A program made the position numbers and the translations under genes. Under the pieces are notes generated by a model. It was given only the letters and a program-made list of their open reading frames with translations. It did no database searches and was not told the DNA's origin. Positions 10,944-22,034 of a stretch of 64,000 bases of DNA are shown one piece after another (the stretch's first letter is position 1; every line of letters starts with the position of its first letter). This DNA comes from Thiomicrorhabdus sp. ZW0627 (GTDB lineage Bacteria > Pseudomonadota > Gammaproteobacteria > Thiomicrospirales > Thiomicrospiraceae). The stretch is taken from the NCBI RefSeq assembly GCF_029767005.1, contig NZ_JARUQR010000006.1:75084-139083 (forward strand), in the 5' to 3' direction.

Positions 10944-12251
10944 GTGACCATGAAAAGACAGATAATCCATTCTAAATTTTCTTGGCTTAGTTTCCTTTCT
11001 GTCTCTCTTTTTGCCCTCTCAATGTTTTCCCCGCACATCTCGACGGCCAACCTGCCTATCGAGAGAACCGCATTGCCATTACCTCCCGTCGATCAAGAAG
11101 CGGAATCCGTAGACGTACAATCCGTTAGATCGTTTTCGGAACAAGACTGGCAGAAACACGTGGTCAAGATTCCAAAGAATGGATCTCTCGGCGGAGCCCT
11201 GGCAAGTGTTAACGTACCGGCCTCGATCACTTATCAAATCGGAAAGCTGAAAAACAGCAACCTACTTACCAATTTGCGTGCTGGCGACACCCTGACCATC
11301 TGGATAGACAAACATGACAATCTGCAAAAGATTCTCTATCCGAAATCAAAAACCCTGCGTTACGAGCTACATAAGCAAGGCGAACAATATCAGATACAAA
11401 CCATCGAAGAACCGATACAAATCCGCACGGAAATCGCAACAGGCACCATCTCCGACTCTTTCTATCTGGACGGCAAAAAAGCCGGGCTGAGCGCAAAAAG
11501 CATTATGAATCTGGCTGACATCTTCGCTTGGGACATCGATTTCATCCGAGAACTTCGCCCTGGCGACACCTTCAAAGTCATCTACGAGACCCGCTACCTC
11601 AACAACGAATATATTGGTGACGGCAACATCATCGCCGCCCAAGTCACCACCAACAACAAGCATGAAACGCATAACGCCTTCCTGCTCAAAGACGGCGATA
11701 AAATCATCGGTTACTACAACGAACAAGGTAAAAACCTGAAAAAAGCCTTCCTGCGCAACCCGGTCGATTACGTCCGCATCACATCCCGATTCCAGCCAAA
11801 ACGATACCATCCTGTTTTACAAAAATGGCGTGCTCACCGCGGCGTCGATTACGGGGGGCCGATTGGGACGCCGATCCACGTCACCGGTAACGGCAAAATC
11901 GTCTTTAGAGGTTGGGGACACGGTTACGGCAACTACATCAAAGTCCAACACGCCGGTAAATACATGACGGTATACGGCCACATGTCCAAATTCGGCAAGT
12001 TCAAAAAGGGAAGCTGGGTCAAGCAAGGCGACATCATCGGTTACATCGGTAAAACCGGACTCGCTACAGGCCCTCACCTGCATTATGAATTCCGCATCAA
12101 CGGCAAACACCAAGACCCGCTTAAAATGAAATTTCCGGCCGCACAACCGGTCGCCAAAAAATATGCAACGGAATTCAAAAAACAAAGTCATCTCATGTTG
12201 AGCCAACTTGATCGACTCTCAACCGACTTGAGAATGGCGAGCTTCGAATAA
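10944..12251 (+). CDS. M23 zinc metallopeptidase, MepM-like murein endopeptidase
   Basis: Periplasmic peptidoglycan hydrolase, 435 aa. A signal-anchor is at residues 9-35. The middle (~60-250) contains OapA/LysM-like regions typical of MepM relatives. The C-terminal lysostaphin-like domain has HRGVDYG (His298, Asp302) and GPHLHYEFR (His378, His380) as zinc and catalytic residues, counted from the GTG. Two starts are possible: GTG 10944, seven bases after GAGA, or ATG 10950. anmK begins one base after its stop, linking wall cleavage and wall recycling in one transcript, an arrangement also known in Pseudomonas. Confidence 0.92.
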   Translation: MTMKRQIIHSKFSWLSFLSVSLFALSMFSPHISTANLPIERTALPLPPVDQEAESVDVQSVRSFSEQDWQKHVVKIPKNGSLGGALASVNVPASITYQIGKLKNSNLLTNLRAGDTLTIWIDKHDNLQKILYPKSKTLRYELHKQGEQYQIQTIEEPIQIRTEIATGTISDSFYLDGKKAGLSAKSIMNLADIFAWDIDFIRELRPGDTFKVIYETRYLNNEYIGDGNIIAAQVTTNNKHETHNAFLLKDGDKIIGYYNEQGKNLKKAFLRNPVDYVRITSRFQPKRYHPVLQKWRAHRGVDYGGPIGTPIHVTGNGKIVFRGWGHGYGNYIKVQHAGKYMTVYGHMSKFGKFKKGSWVKQGDIIGYIGKTGLATGPHLHYEFRINGKHQDPLKMKFPAAQPVAKKYATEFKKQSHLMLSQLDRLSTDLRMASFE

Positions 12252-12267
12252 GGTGGCTCGAACGACC

Positions 12268-13377
12268 ATGCCAACACCGGAATACTTTATCGGCCTAATG
12301 TCCGGAACCAGCGTGGATGGCGTGGATGCAGCACTGGTTGCAATAGACGGCGACCAATTCCAACTGATCGATTTTGTTGAACACCCCCTGCCGACCGATC
12401 TCAAATCTCAACTGGTCGGATTGAATCTGCAAAATGAAATCAGTCTTCAGGCTTTCTGTGACCTCGAATACCAAGTCGCGCAGCAATTCGTCGACGCAAC
12501 AGCAAAGCTGTTAAAGCATAGCGAATTCAACGCTTCGAAGATCACCGCCATCGGCAGTCACGGACAAACCATTTTCCACGCGCCGAAGACGCCTATGAGC
12601 CTACAGGTTGGTCACCCGGCCTTTATTGCAAAACAGACTGGCATCGACACTGCAGCCGACTTCAGGATCGACAATCTCGCCGTTGGAGGCCAAGGTGCGC
12701 CGCTCGCCCCCGCCTTTCATCGTAGGCTTTTTTCCGTTAACGAACAGGCCTGCGTGATCAATATCGGCGGAATTGCCAACATCAGTTATCTTGGCACCGA
12801 AAAAGACCTCACTTACGGGTTCGATACGGGTCCGGGCAATGGTTTAATGGACGAAATTTGTCAAAAACAGTTCAACTGCGCTTATGACAAAGACGGTGAA
12901 ATCGCCGCTTCCGGAAACGTTGACGAGTCGCTGCTAAGCCGACTTCTTCAACATCCTTACCTAATCCAACCATTTCCTAAAAGCACTGGCCGCGAAACCT
13001 TCAATCTCGACTGGCTAAACAGTCAACTTTCTGAGCATAAACAAGCCATAAAACCGGCTGATTTGATGGCGACCCTGTGTGAATTTACCGCTGCCAGCAT
13101 CCAGACCGGAATCGAACAACTAGGCATTCAAGATTGCGATATCTGGATTGTTGGCGGCGGTGCCCTCAACCCCGAACTGATTCGTCGCATCCAATCCCGC
13201 CTTCCCGGATTCAAGGTGTCAGGAAGCCAAAACATCGACGTTAATCCAAATGCGGTAGAAGCCATGATGTGCGCTTGGCTGGCCCAGCAGCGTATTCACC
13301 AGACACCAGTCCAACTTCAGAAAATCACAGGCTCAACTCGCGATGTCATTCTAGGCGGACTTTGGACCGCCAACTAA
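12268..13377 (+). CDS. anmK: Anhydro-N-acetylmuramic acid kinase
   Basis: Phosphorylates and opens 1,6-anhydro-MurNAc from recycled peptidoglycan, giving MurNAc-6-P. The frame is open from GTG 12253 (374 aa), but ATG 12268 gives MPTPEYFIGLMSGTSVDGVD, matching the usual N-terminus. Motifs: GLMSGTSVDGVDAALV (phosphate binding), IGSHGQTIFHAP, AADFRIDNLAVGGQGAPLAP with the catalytic Asp, GFDTGPGNGLMD and the C-terminal GGGALN. Directly behind the M23 peptidase; ends in a strong shared terminator facing gltA. One CAGGCCTG copy is at 12745-12752. Confidence 0.94.
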   Translation: MPTPEYFIGLMSGTSVDGVDAALVAIDGDQFQLIDFVEHPLPTDLKSQLVGLNLQNEISLQAFCDLEYQVAQQFVDATAKLLKHSEFNASKITAIGSHGQTIFHAPKTPMSLQVGHPAFIAKQTGIDTAADFRIDNLAVGGQGAPLAPAFHRRLFSVNEQACVINIGGIANISYLGTEKDLTYGFDTGPGNGLMDEICQKQFNCAYDKDGEIAASGNVDESLLSRLLQHPYLIQPFPKSTGRETFNLDWLNSQLSEHKQAIKPADLMATLCEFTAASIQTGIEQLGIQDCDIWIVGGGALNPELIRRIQSRLPGFKVSGSQNIDVNPNAVEAMMCAWLAQQRIHQTPVQLQKITGSTRDVILGGLWTAN

Positions 13378-13414
13378 ACTGATAACCGCTAATTCACTCA
13401 CCTCAAAAAGCAAA

Positions 13415-13448
13415 AACCCGAAATGAACAGGCCTGTTCATTCCGGGTT
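13415..13448. terminator. Bidirectional terminator between anmK and gltA
   Basis: A near-perfect 34-base inverted repeat (AACCCG...CGGGTT, one mismatch) whose centre is GAACAGGCCTGTTC, flanked by an A-run on the left and TTT on the right. It suits both converging genes and contains CAGGCCTG at 13428-13435. Confidence 0.88.
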
Positions 13449-13479
13449 TCTATCATAGATAACGACCTTGAAAATGGTC

Positions 13480-14646
13480 TTATTTGCGCTCTCCGCGCTG
13501 CTCCATTGGCAGGTAGCATGAATTGCCGGCTCCAGTATAGATCTGAGTCGGACGGAAGATTTTGTTGTTTTGAAGCTGTTCACGCCAGTGCGCCATCCAA
13601 CCTGCTGAACGCGCCACGGCAAAGATCGGCGTGAAAAGCCCTGCGTCGAAGCCCATTTCTTTGTAAAGAATACCGGAATAAAAATCGACGTTAGGGTAAA
13701 CACCCTTATGACTCAAAAGCTCTTCGCAAACCCTTTCGACTTCCATCGCGGTTTCAAAGGCGATGCTCAATTCACCCGCTCCGGACTTTCTCTGTAACAT
13801 GTCGGTCGAAAGTTTCTGTAAAATCGTTGCTCGCGGGTCTTTAGTCTTATATTCGCGATGCCCCATTCCCCAAATTACTTTCTTTTTGGCCAAACGGTCT
13901 TCGATGTAAGGTCGAACATTCTCAGGCGTACCGATCTCTTCCAACATTTCGATGACTTTCTGGTTGGCACCACCGTGCAAAGGTCCTGACAAAGAAGCGA
14001 TTGCCGAAGAGATGACCGAACACGGATTCGCCAAAGTCGAACCGGTTACCATTGTCGTGAACGTTGAAGCGTTGATGGTGTGTTCAGCATGTAAAATCAG
14101 GCACGCATCCAACAATCTTGCCCAATCCGGATCCGGTTCTTCTCCCGTAACCATATACAGGAAGTTTTCCGCATAGGTCAGATCCTTTCTAGGCTCGATC
14201 GGATCGTAACCGTTACGCATATGCTCCCAACTGGCCACCAGAGTCGCCATATGGGCGATGATCTTAACAGTTACGTCGTTGATGTAGTCCTGGTTCTCGG
14301 TACCGCCTTTCATATACTCGGTACTTGGATAAAAACTTGCCAAACTCGCAACCACAACCTGTAGCATGTGCATCGGATGCGTCGTTGGCGGCAAATTCTT
14401 CATGATTTCGCGAATGTTGTATTTCACCCGACGGTTCTTACGCAATTCCGCATCGAATTTAGCCAGTTCTTCCGCTGTAGGCAACTCCCCGAAAAGCAGA
14501 AGCAAAGTCGTCTCTTCAAATGAAGACTTCTCCGCCAACTCCATAATATCGTAACCACGATAGGTCAAAATCCCCTTCTGGCCATCGATAAATGAAATCT
14601 TGGATTCCGTTGCCGGAACTCCTGCTAATCCTGGAATATATTGCAT
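13480..14646 (-). CDS. gltA: Citrate synthase
   Basis: Condenses acetyl-CoA and oxaloacetate. 388 aa, the shorter bacterial form rather than the ~427 aa hexameric NADH-sensitive form. Motifs: GILTYRGYDIMELAE, the catalytic His segments SGPLHGGANQKV and IWGMGHREYKTKDPR, and VDFYSGILYKEMGF with the catalytic Asp. The 2-methylcitrate synthases are close relatives, but no prp genes are nearby, so citrate synthase is preferred. SD AGGAAA precedes the ATG. The gene sits between anmK and erpA, splitting a group that is often contiguous in pseudomonads. Confidence 0.88.
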   Translation of the reverse strand: MQYIPGLAGVPATESKISFIDGQKGILTYRGYDIMELAEKSSFEETTLLLLFGELPTAEELAKFDAELRKNRRVKYNIREIMKNLPPTTHPMHMLQVVVASLASFYPSTEYMKGGTENQDYINDVTVKIIAHMATLVASWEHMRNGYDPIEPRKDLTYAENFLYMVTGEEPDPDWARLLDACLILHAEHTINASTFTTMVTGSTLANPCSVISSAIASLSGPLHGGANQKVIEMLEEIGTPENVRPYIEDRLAKKKVIWGMGHREYKTKDPRATILQKLSTDMLQRKSGAGELSIAFETAMEVERVCEELLSHKGVYPNVDFYSGILYKEMGFDAGLFTPIFAVARSAGWMAHWREQLQNNKIFRPTQIYTGAGNSCYLPMEQRGERK

Positions 14647-14699
14647 AATCTTTCCTGAAAATTTAATGCGCTATTTTGTAAAACTTGTCTTCACGTGTC

Positions 14700-14725
14700 T
14701 GCCGAACAGACTTCTCTGTTCGGCA
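14700..14725. other. Perfect hairpin without T-tract, erpA-gltA gap
   Basis: TGCCGAACAG, loop ACTTCT, CTGTTCGGCA: a 10-bp perfect stem between the erpA stop and the gltA start on the minus strand. No T-run follows in either direction, so it is either a poor terminator, an mRNA processing or stability element, or an operator for gltA. Confidence 0.5.
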
Positions 14726-14739
14726 AGGAATAGGCAAAA

Positions 14740-15081
14740 TTAAACGCTAAAAGAAGAACCACAGCCACATGTTGTGGTCGCATTCGGGTTTTCGATCACA
14801 AAGCGAGCGCCTTGCAAATCTTCTAAATAGTCAATTTTGGCACCGACCAGGTATTGAAAACTCATCGGGTCGACCAACAAGGTGACACCATCTCTCTCAA
14901 CAACCGTATCGTCTTCCGCCTGGTTTTCATCAAAGGTGAAACCGTAAGAAAAACCAGAGCACCCGCCACCGGTAATGTACACGCGTAACTTAAGGTTTGG
15001 GTTTTGTTCGTCTTCAATCAGGCCACTGACTTTGCTGGCAGCCGCTTCCGTGAAGTTTAAAGGAGTCGGATTTTCAGACAT
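14740..15081 (-). CDS. erpA: Iron-sulfur cluster insertion protein ErpA
   Basis: A-type Fe-S carrier that delivers [4Fe-4S] or [2Fe-2S] clusters to apo-enzymes. 113 aa. The three conserved cysteines are in [15 protein letters not shown] and the C-terminal [25 protein letters not shown] and [18 protein letters not shown] match ErpA rather than IscA or SufA. SD GGAG nine bases before ATG. It follows argC on the same strand, a common gammaproteobacterial neighbourhood, but a terminator lies between them. Confidence 0.94.
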   Translation of the reverse strand: MSENPTPLNFTEAAASKVSGLIEDEQNPNLKLRVYITGGGCSGFSYGFTFDENQAEDDTVVERDGVTLLVDPMSFQYLVGAKIDYLEDLQGARFVIENPNATTTCGCGSSFSV

Positions 15082-15173
15082 ACTCTGTTATCTCCAATTG
15101 CAAAGCGATTTCCTTTCGCGGGAATTCCCATAAAATAATAAAGGAAATGACTTAAATCTAAAAAATCATTATA

Positions 15174-15206
15174 ACAAAAAGCCCCACTTATTTTAAAAAT
15201 GAGGCT
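15174..15206 (-). terminator. Intrinsic terminator after argC
   Basis: On the minus strand AGCCTCATTT pairs with AAGTGGGGCT (with G-U pairs), followed by TTTTTG. It lies 31 bases after the argC stop, so argC and erpA are probably separate transcripts. Confidence 0.7.
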
Positions 15207-15236
15207 AAAAATGCAGGAAGGGTAAGATCGGGGGGA

Positions 15237-16280
15237 TTAAGGCAACAGAGCGACTTGTTGCAGACCGGCGTTTTCCTCAAGACCGAACAACAGGTTCATA
15301 TTCTGAACCGCCTGCCCCGCAGCACCTTTGACCAGATTATCAATGACTGAAGTGACCACAACCTTACTCCCTCCCTGAGGACGATAAACGGCCATTCGGC
15401 ACATATTGGAGCCCTTGGTCATTCGAGTTTCCGGCAAACTGCCCGCCGGCATTACATCGACGAAATATTCGTTTTCGTACGTCTTTTCAAAAAGTATCTG
15501 CAGATCTTCCTGCGATACGTCTTCACTCAGAGTTGCATAGATCGTCGACTCCATACCACGAACCATCGGTACCAAGTGTGGCACAAAAGTCAGATCGACC
15601 GGTTCGCCCGTCAATTGCGCAAGCTTGTCTTTCATTTCCGGTAAATGACGGTGTCCGCCAACACCGTAAGCCTTAAAGCTCTCGCTCATTTCTGCACCCA
15701 GCATCGCTACATTTGCACCACGACCGGCACCGCTCACACCGGATTTACCATCCGCGATGATGCCGTCCAGTTCGATCAGGCCTGCACGTAACAACGGCAT
15801 CAGCGCCAACAGAATACTGGTTGGGTAACATCCCGGGTTAGCAATGATATTTGCCTGCTTGATCTGCTCACGGAATAACTCCGGCATCCCGTAGGCCACC
15901 TGCTCCATCATTTCCGGACAAGTATGCTCCATGCCGTACCATTTTGCCCACACCTGTAGGTCATTGATACGGAAATCGGCTGCCAGATCGATTACCTTGA
16001 CACCCGCTGCTGTCAATTCCGGCGCCATACTCATCGCGACGCCATGAGGCGTGGCAAAGAAGACGACATCACAACCTTTCAAAACGTCCAAAGTCGGTTC
16101 ACTGAAGGCCAAGTCATAATGTCCGCGCAGGTTCGGGTACATATCCTCTACCTTAACACCCGCCTCACTTCGAGAAGTGATTGCCACCACCTCCGCATGC
16201 GGGTGGGTCGCTAAATTTCTTAACAGTTCAACGCCGGTATAACCTGTTCCACCAACGATGCCTACCTGGACTTTCTTCAT
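15237..16280 (-). CDS. argC: N-acetyl-gamma-glutamyl-phosphate reductase
   Basis: NADPH-dependent third step of arginine synthesis. 347 aa. Rossmann motif [19 protein letters not shown], catalytic Cys in [14 protein letters not shown], and [10 protein letters not shown] are all present, together with GGHRHLPEM containing the active-site His. The long (type 1) form. One CAGGCCTG copy lies at 15777-15784. No other arg gene adjoins, as usual for scattered arg genes in this class. Confidence 0.96.
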   Translation of the reverse strand: MKKVQVGIVGGTGYTGVELLRNLATHPHAEVVAITSRSEAGVKVEDMYPNLRGHYDLAFSEPTLDVLKGCDVVFFATPHGVAMSMAPELTAAGVKVIDLAADFRINDLQVWAKWYGMEHTCPEMMEQVAYGMPELFREQIKQANIIANPGCYPTSILLALMPLLRAGLIELDGIIADGKSGVSGAGRGANVAMLGAEMSESFKAYGVGGHRHLPEMKDKLAQLTGEPVDLTFVPHLVPMVRGMESTIYATLSEDVSQEDLQILFEKTYENEYFVDVMPAGSLPETRMTKGSNMCRMAVYRPQGGSKVVVTSVIDNLVKGAAGQAVQNMNLLFGLEENAGLQQVALLP

Positions 16281-16358
16281 CTTTTTCTTCCAACTTAATT
16301 CATATGACTTGGCAATGACGCTATTTTAGCGAAATAATTGCTTTTAAATAAGATTTTC

Positions 16359-17057
16359 TCACGCCTGACGCGCCTTGTCCGTAAACTCATCACGTCTTTG
16401 CAGCTCCGGCTCGTCAACCCATAACGGACTATGTCCCGACTCCCAAACCGGGCGATTCTTCATCACCCCCAAAAAGTAATCCTGACTGAGGTGATTTTCC
16501 AACCACTGACGCAGTGCTTTGTAGCCCGATTCCGCAAACCACAGCTTATCCACATTAGCAAACTGGCGAATAAACGGAAAAATCGCCAAATCGGCCATAC
16601 TTAAATGTGCACCCAACAAATAAGGCTGCGTTAACAATGTTTGTTCCAATTTAGCTAGAAATGCTTCGCCCTGCCGGCGATAGTGTTCCTGTGGGTACTC
16701 AGGATAACGGTCAGCGTACTTATAATGATCCAACGCCATTTTAAATTTACCGTCGTTTTCATCGATCCAGGCATTCATCCGCTCTAATAGGTCAGGTTGT
16801 TCGGGCAAAAGGATGCTATCTCCTTTCTGTTGTAGAGCCCACTGCAAAATATCCCGACTTTCGTCGATTACGTCACCGTTCTCCAACACCAGAACAGGAA
16901 CAGTCCCTTTCGGAGAAGCTTCCAGCATGTCGGCCGGTTTATCCCAGAATACGATCTCACGTTGCTCCACCGGCATGCCCGAAAGGTAAATCCCCATTCT
17001 TGCACGCATGGCGTAAGGGCATCGACGATAAGAATACAATACCGGATGATTTTCCAT
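16359..17057 (-). CDS. Glutathione S-transferase family protein
   Basis: 232 aa. The N-terminal thioredoxin-like half has YSYRRCPYAMRARM (a CPYA-type, Cys-containing site as in omega-like and GrxB-like GSTs), the cis-Pro segment KGTVPVLVLENG and the glutathione-binding DESRDILQWAL. The C-terminal helical half includes LSMADLAIFPFIRQF with the N-cap-type motif. A Cys active site suggests thiol transferase or reductase chemistry rather than conjugation. Substrate unknown. A single gene, with CAGGCCTG 38-45 bases upstream of its start (17095-17102). Confidence 0.85.
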   Translation of the reverse strand: MENHPVLYSYRRCPYAMRARMGIYLSGMPVEQREIVFWDKPADMLEASPKGTVPVLVLENGDVIDESRDILQWALQQKGDSILLPEQPDLLERMNAWIDENDGKFKMALDHYKYADRYPEYPQEHYRRQGEAFLAKLEQTLLTQPYLLGAHLSMADLAIFPFIRQFANVDKLWFAESGYKALRQWLENHLSQDYFLGVMKNRPVWESGHSPLWVDEPELQRRDEFTDKARQA

Positions 17058-17154
17058 TCTCAGACTGACTCTCCTTTTGGCTCACAATTTCGACCAGGCC
17101 TGCCGGGTTTTCTGATTTAAATGCTTTTGAGAGCACTCACCTGACCACATAATA

Positions 17155-17175
17155 AAAAAGCCCGCATCAGCGGGC
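17155..17175 (-). terminator. Intrinsic terminator after the S8 peptidase
   Basis: On the minus strand GCCCGC, loop TGAT, GCGGGC, then TTTTTT, 26 bases beyond the peptidase stop. Confidence 0.9.
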
Positions 17176-17201
17176 CAAATACTATAATTCAAACCCGGAC
17201 T

Positions 17202-19490
17202 CTAACGCAATCGCACAGAATCGCTATTACTGTATGCAGACACCTCTCCGCCACGATAAGCCTGAACCTGATAATAATAGGTTCCTGGTGCACTCAAGGT
17301 ATCCGTAAACCCGGTCGTATCGGCGCCGACCGTACCGACTCTCTGATACAGAATCTTATTACGGTCTTTCAATCCCCGCTCAATATAAAAACCGTCTTCG
17401 CCGTCACTATTATCGGTCCAACTCAAAGTTACCTGATTTCCATTCAGACTGGCCGACAGACCACTCGGAGCAGCCAACGCCCCCGGTACAGGAGGTGGCT
17501 GAGTACTTGTAGTTGTATCCACCTTAACCTGAATCGTTTCCGAATAGGCCTGCTTAGATGAGTTATAAGCGTAAATCCGATATTGATAGGTTCCAATAGG
17601 TACGCCCATATCGACAAATGCCACCGCATCCTGACCCAAAGTAGCTATCGCATCAAAACTGTATTTACCACGAATCTTGGTCGCACGCTCCACGACATAA
17701 CCTGTTTCGTTATCGGTGTTATCTTGCCAGGTCAAAGTGACATCGGAACCATCGACCGCCGCAGTCAAACCGCTCGGTGCTGTCAACAGAGACGGATCAT
17801 TCACGCTGATCGCAACCGAATCCGTTGCCTGAGCCCCGCCGTTATCGGTGACCGTCAACACGGCATTGAAGCTTCCGCCGGATTGATATGTGTGCTGTAC
17901 GTTTTGGCCACTAGCCTGTGTTCCATCACCAAAATCCCAATCGTAGCCGACAATACTGCCGTCCGGATCATAAGAACCGGAAGCATCGAAATTGACGGCT
18001 AATGGCAGGTCACCAGAAATTGGGGTCGCCGTTATTTGTGCAATCGGAAGTTCGTTAACCACGTCGATTACTGTGGAAGCCGTTGCCGTGCGTCCGCCGT
18101 CATCGGTCACCGTCAACACGGCAGTGAACTGACCGCTTTGGGTGTATTCGTGACTAAGCTGAACCCCGGCACCTTGATTTCCATCGCCAAAATTCCATTG
18201 GTAACTGACGATAGAACCGTCCGGATCATAAGAACCGGTCGCATCAAACTGAACCGTAAGCGGCAAAGACCCCGTCACTGCGGAAGTGCTGAAACTGGCG
18301 ACCGGTGCTAAATTTTGACTCAAGTTCAAAGCGTAATTCACCGCCGCTTGAGCATTAACCAAACCATGACCGTACAACAAAGGATCTCCAACATCCGCCG
18401 CCGTAGTAAACAGCCCGGTTTCGACTTCATCCGCTGTAATCGCCGGATTAGCTGCAATCATAAGAGCTGCGACCCCCGCCGCCGCCGGAGAAGAAAAGGA
18501 AGTTCCGCTGTAATACACGTAACTGTTGTCTTTATAGGTGGTGCGCAGACTCACACCCGGAGCGACCACATCAATGAAGTCACCGTAATTGGAAAAACCG
18601 GCTTTGACGTTATTCTGGTCAGTTGCGCCGACAGCCACAAAAGAGGTGTAATCCGGAAAGCTACTTTCCAAAACGCCGTCATTACCTGCCGCCATGAATA
18701 ACAGGCCGTTTCGGTTTCGCAAGTACTGGGCAGCGTCATCAATCGTGGCGTACTGAATACCGCCATAACTTAAATTCACTACTCTGGCTCCTTGATCCGC
18801 AGACCATCTAATACATTCCGCCATAGTGGAAATATAAGCGGAACTCAGACCATCATTAATATTGATTCTGACCGGCATGATCGACACATGCCAATTGACT
18901 CCGGCCACACCTACACTATTATTCCCAACGGCGCCCAAAGTCCCGGCCGTACCACTACCATGCCCAAACAAGTCCTCCACATTGCTCGAACCGTCCTGAG
19001 CGTTATAACCCGGCAAAATCAAATTGGCCGCCAAATCCTCATGATCGGTATCCACACCCGTATCACATACCGCCACTTTAACGGCCGCATCCCCCACTGT
19101 TTGCTCCCACGCCTGAGGCGTATTCAATGCCCCGTGTTGCCATTGCAACCCATATTGCGGATCATTCGGAGTCAAGGCCAAAGGCACCTCATAATCCGGC
19201 TCCGCAAACTTCACCGCGCCGGTAGACTTAATTAATTTGGCGATTGCTTTCTCACGTCCTCTCGAATCGAAATGGGCGATATGCAGATTCAGATTTTCAA
19301 GCACCCGTTCCCGTTGTAAGCCCTGGCTTTTAAGCAGCGCATTCAACCCTCTCAGCTCGGATGGTGTTGCATCGGCTTTGGGTTTATACAGAACGGTTCC
19401 CGGTCGAATTTCGTCCGCCATGACCATTGATGTACCTAACACACCAATTAACAGTACAGATAGAATCATTGATTTAATGGCGGCTGACAT
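17202..19490 (-). CDS. Secreted S8 subtilisin-like protease with two PKD and two FN3 domains
   Basis: The open frame begins at 19517, but ATG 19490 has a perfect AGGAG eight bases upstream and starts a signal peptide (MSAAIKSMILSVLLIGVLG...VMA). From that start (762 aa): a short propeptide-like region (VLYKPKADATPSELRGLN), catalytic Asp143 (VAVCDTGVDTDH), His177 (DLFGHGSGTAG), Asn270 (MAAGNDG) and Ser331 (YYSGTSFSSPAAAG). The His motif is GHGSGTAG instead of GHGTHVAG. PKD repeats lie at ~395-478 and 480-562 (both with GSYDPDGSIV and FGDG), FN3 repeats at ~568-656 and 674-761. An exported or surface protease with adhesive C-terminal domains is inferred. No type I or PEP-CTERM sorting tail is seen. 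Confidence 0.92.
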   Translation of the reverse strand: MSAAIKSMILSVLLIGVLGTSMVMADEIRPGTVLYKPKADATPSELRGLNALLKSQGLQRERVLENLNLHIAHFDSRGREKAIAKLIKSTGAVKFAEPDYEVPLALTPNDPQYGLQWQHGALNTPQAWEQTVGDAAVKVAVCDTGVDTDHEDLAANLILPGYNAQDGSSNVEDLFGHGSGTAGTLGAVGNNSVGVAGVNWHVSIMPVRININDGLSSAYISTMAECIRWSADQGARVVNLSYGGIQYATIDDAAQYLRNRNGLLFMAAGNDGVLESSFPDYTSFVAVGATDQNNVKAGFSNYGDFIDVVAPGVSLRTTYKDNSYVYYSGTSFSSPAAAGVAALMIAANPAITADEVETGLFTTAADVGDPLLYGHGLVNAQAAVNYALNLSQNLAPVASFSTSAVTGSLPLTVQFDATGSYDPDGSIVSYQWNFGDGNQGAGVQLSHEYTQSGQFTAVLTVTDDGGRTATASTVIDVVNELPIAQITATPISGDLPLAVNFDASGSYDPDGSIVGYDWDFGDGTQASGQNVQHTYQSGGSFNAVLTVTDNGGAQATDSVAISVNDPSLLTAPSGLTAAVDGSDVTLTWQDNTDNETGYVVERATKIRGKYSFDAIATLGQDAVAFVDMGVPIGTYQYRIYAYNSSKQAYSETIQVKVDTTTSTQPPPVPGALAAPSGLSASLNGNQVTLSWTDNSDGEDGFYIERGLKDRNKILYQRVGTVGADTTGFTDTLSAPGTYYYQVQAYRGGEVSAYSNSDSVRLR

Positions 19491-19664
19491 AAACACATCT
19501 CCTATGACGGGCAACAATCTTATATTTTTTATAAGGCTTTTTTAAAGCGTAACCCCAACTGCAATCAAACACAACCGATTACCGCCTCTATCTGATTGAT
19601 TATAAAAGATTTCATTCATACCCCAGAATTCATATCTTTTATTTATGACCTAAAAACAAGCTTC

Positions 19665-19732
19665 CAAAAAAAACAAAACCCGCCATAAAGCGGGTCCGGA
19701 ACACACAAACAAAAAAGCCCGCAAATGCGGGC
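19665..19732 (-). terminator. Two tandem intrinsic terminators downstream of groESL
   Basis: On the minus strand the first is GCCCGC-ATTT-GCGGGC (19717-19732) followed by TTTTTTG; the second is ACCCGC-TTTATG-GCGGGT (19678-19695) followed by a long T-rich run. Both are oriented to stop groESL transcripts, about 170-220 bases after groEL. They lie in the 410-base gene-free stretch 19491-19900, which otherwise holds the S8 peptidase upstream region and the palindrome at 19781-19881. Confidence 0.85.
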
Positions 19733-19780
19733 TTTCAGATATAAGCAAATATCAGTTAATTTTTAAATCGAGTGGTTCAG

Positions 19781-19881
19781 TTTTGCGTCAGCTTCAAGGC
19801 GAAAATTTGAACCGAAGCGCAGTGGACATGTCGTCCATGAGCATCGGAAGCAAATTTTCAACACTGAAGATGGCGTGAAAA
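19781..19881. repeat. 101-base imperfect palindromic element after groEL
   Basis: The outer 30-base arms match each other imperfectly as inverted repeats (left TTTTGCGTCAGCTTCA, right TGAAGATGGCGTGAAAA). Inside are the perfect pairs GAAAATTTG/CAAATTTTC (19801-19809 and 19851-19859), CCGA/TCGG and GGAC/GTCC. It codes for nothing and carries no T-tract. Size and nested symmetry resemble a miniature mobile or intergenic repeat unit; only one copy is in the window. Confidence 0.6.
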
Positions 19882-19900
19882 TGAGCCTCTCAGGCAAAAA

Positions 19901-21547
<1,647 letters not shown>

Positions 21548-21618
21548 TTAATTCTGTTTATTACTGTCTTCAATAAATACCAAAAATCCGTCCGATTCAC
21601 TTCATCGGAACAGATGCA

Positions 21619-21909
21619 TTAATCAATGATTGCAATGATATCGTCTTCGCGCATGACAATTAGTGTCTCACCGTTGTCATCTTTGACTTCCTGACCGGAA
21701 TATTGACCGAACAATACCTTGTCACCGACTTTGACAGTCATCGGAACCACAGCACCAGAATCAGAAGCCTTACCTGGGCCTGCTGCTACCACTTCACCCT
21801 TGTTTTGCTTTTCTTGGGCTGAACCTGGCAGCAAAATCCCACCTGCAGACTCTTGCTGCTCTTCTACTCGACGAATCACAACGCGATCATGTAATGGCTT
21901 AATGTTCAT
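21619..21909 (-). CDS. groES: Co-chaperonin GroES (10 kDa)
   Basis: Heptameric lid of GroEL, 96 aa from ATG 21909 ([18 protein letters not shown]), which has AGGAG six bases upstream; the frame extends further up to 21954 but without support. The mobile loop [19 protein letters not shown] and the C-terminal [14 protein letters not shown] are standard. Confidence 0.97.
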   Translation of the reverse strand: MNIKPLHDRVVIRRVEEQQESAGGILLPGSAQEKQNKGEVVAAGPGKASDSGAVVPMTVKVGDKVLFGQYSGQEVKDDNGETLIVMREDDIIAIID

Positions 21910-22005
21910 TGATTTCTCCTGAAAGTTTAAAAATATCAAAAAGTACAAATTCATTTGCCGATACGCTTTTATTTTCCACTGCGATATCTGGCACTCTTTA
22001 CAAAA

Positions 22006-22032
22006 TTAGCACTCTCTTATTTAGAGTGCTAA
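22006..22032. promoter_or_regulatory. CIRCE operator (HrcA binding site)
   Basis: TTAGCACTC-N9-GAGTGCTAA, a perfect match to the CIRCE consensus, located just downstream of the groES -10 where HrcA would block initiation. It predicts an hrcA gene elsewhere in this genome. No sigma-32 type promoter was seen beside it. Confidence 0.95.
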
Positions 22033-22034
22033 CA

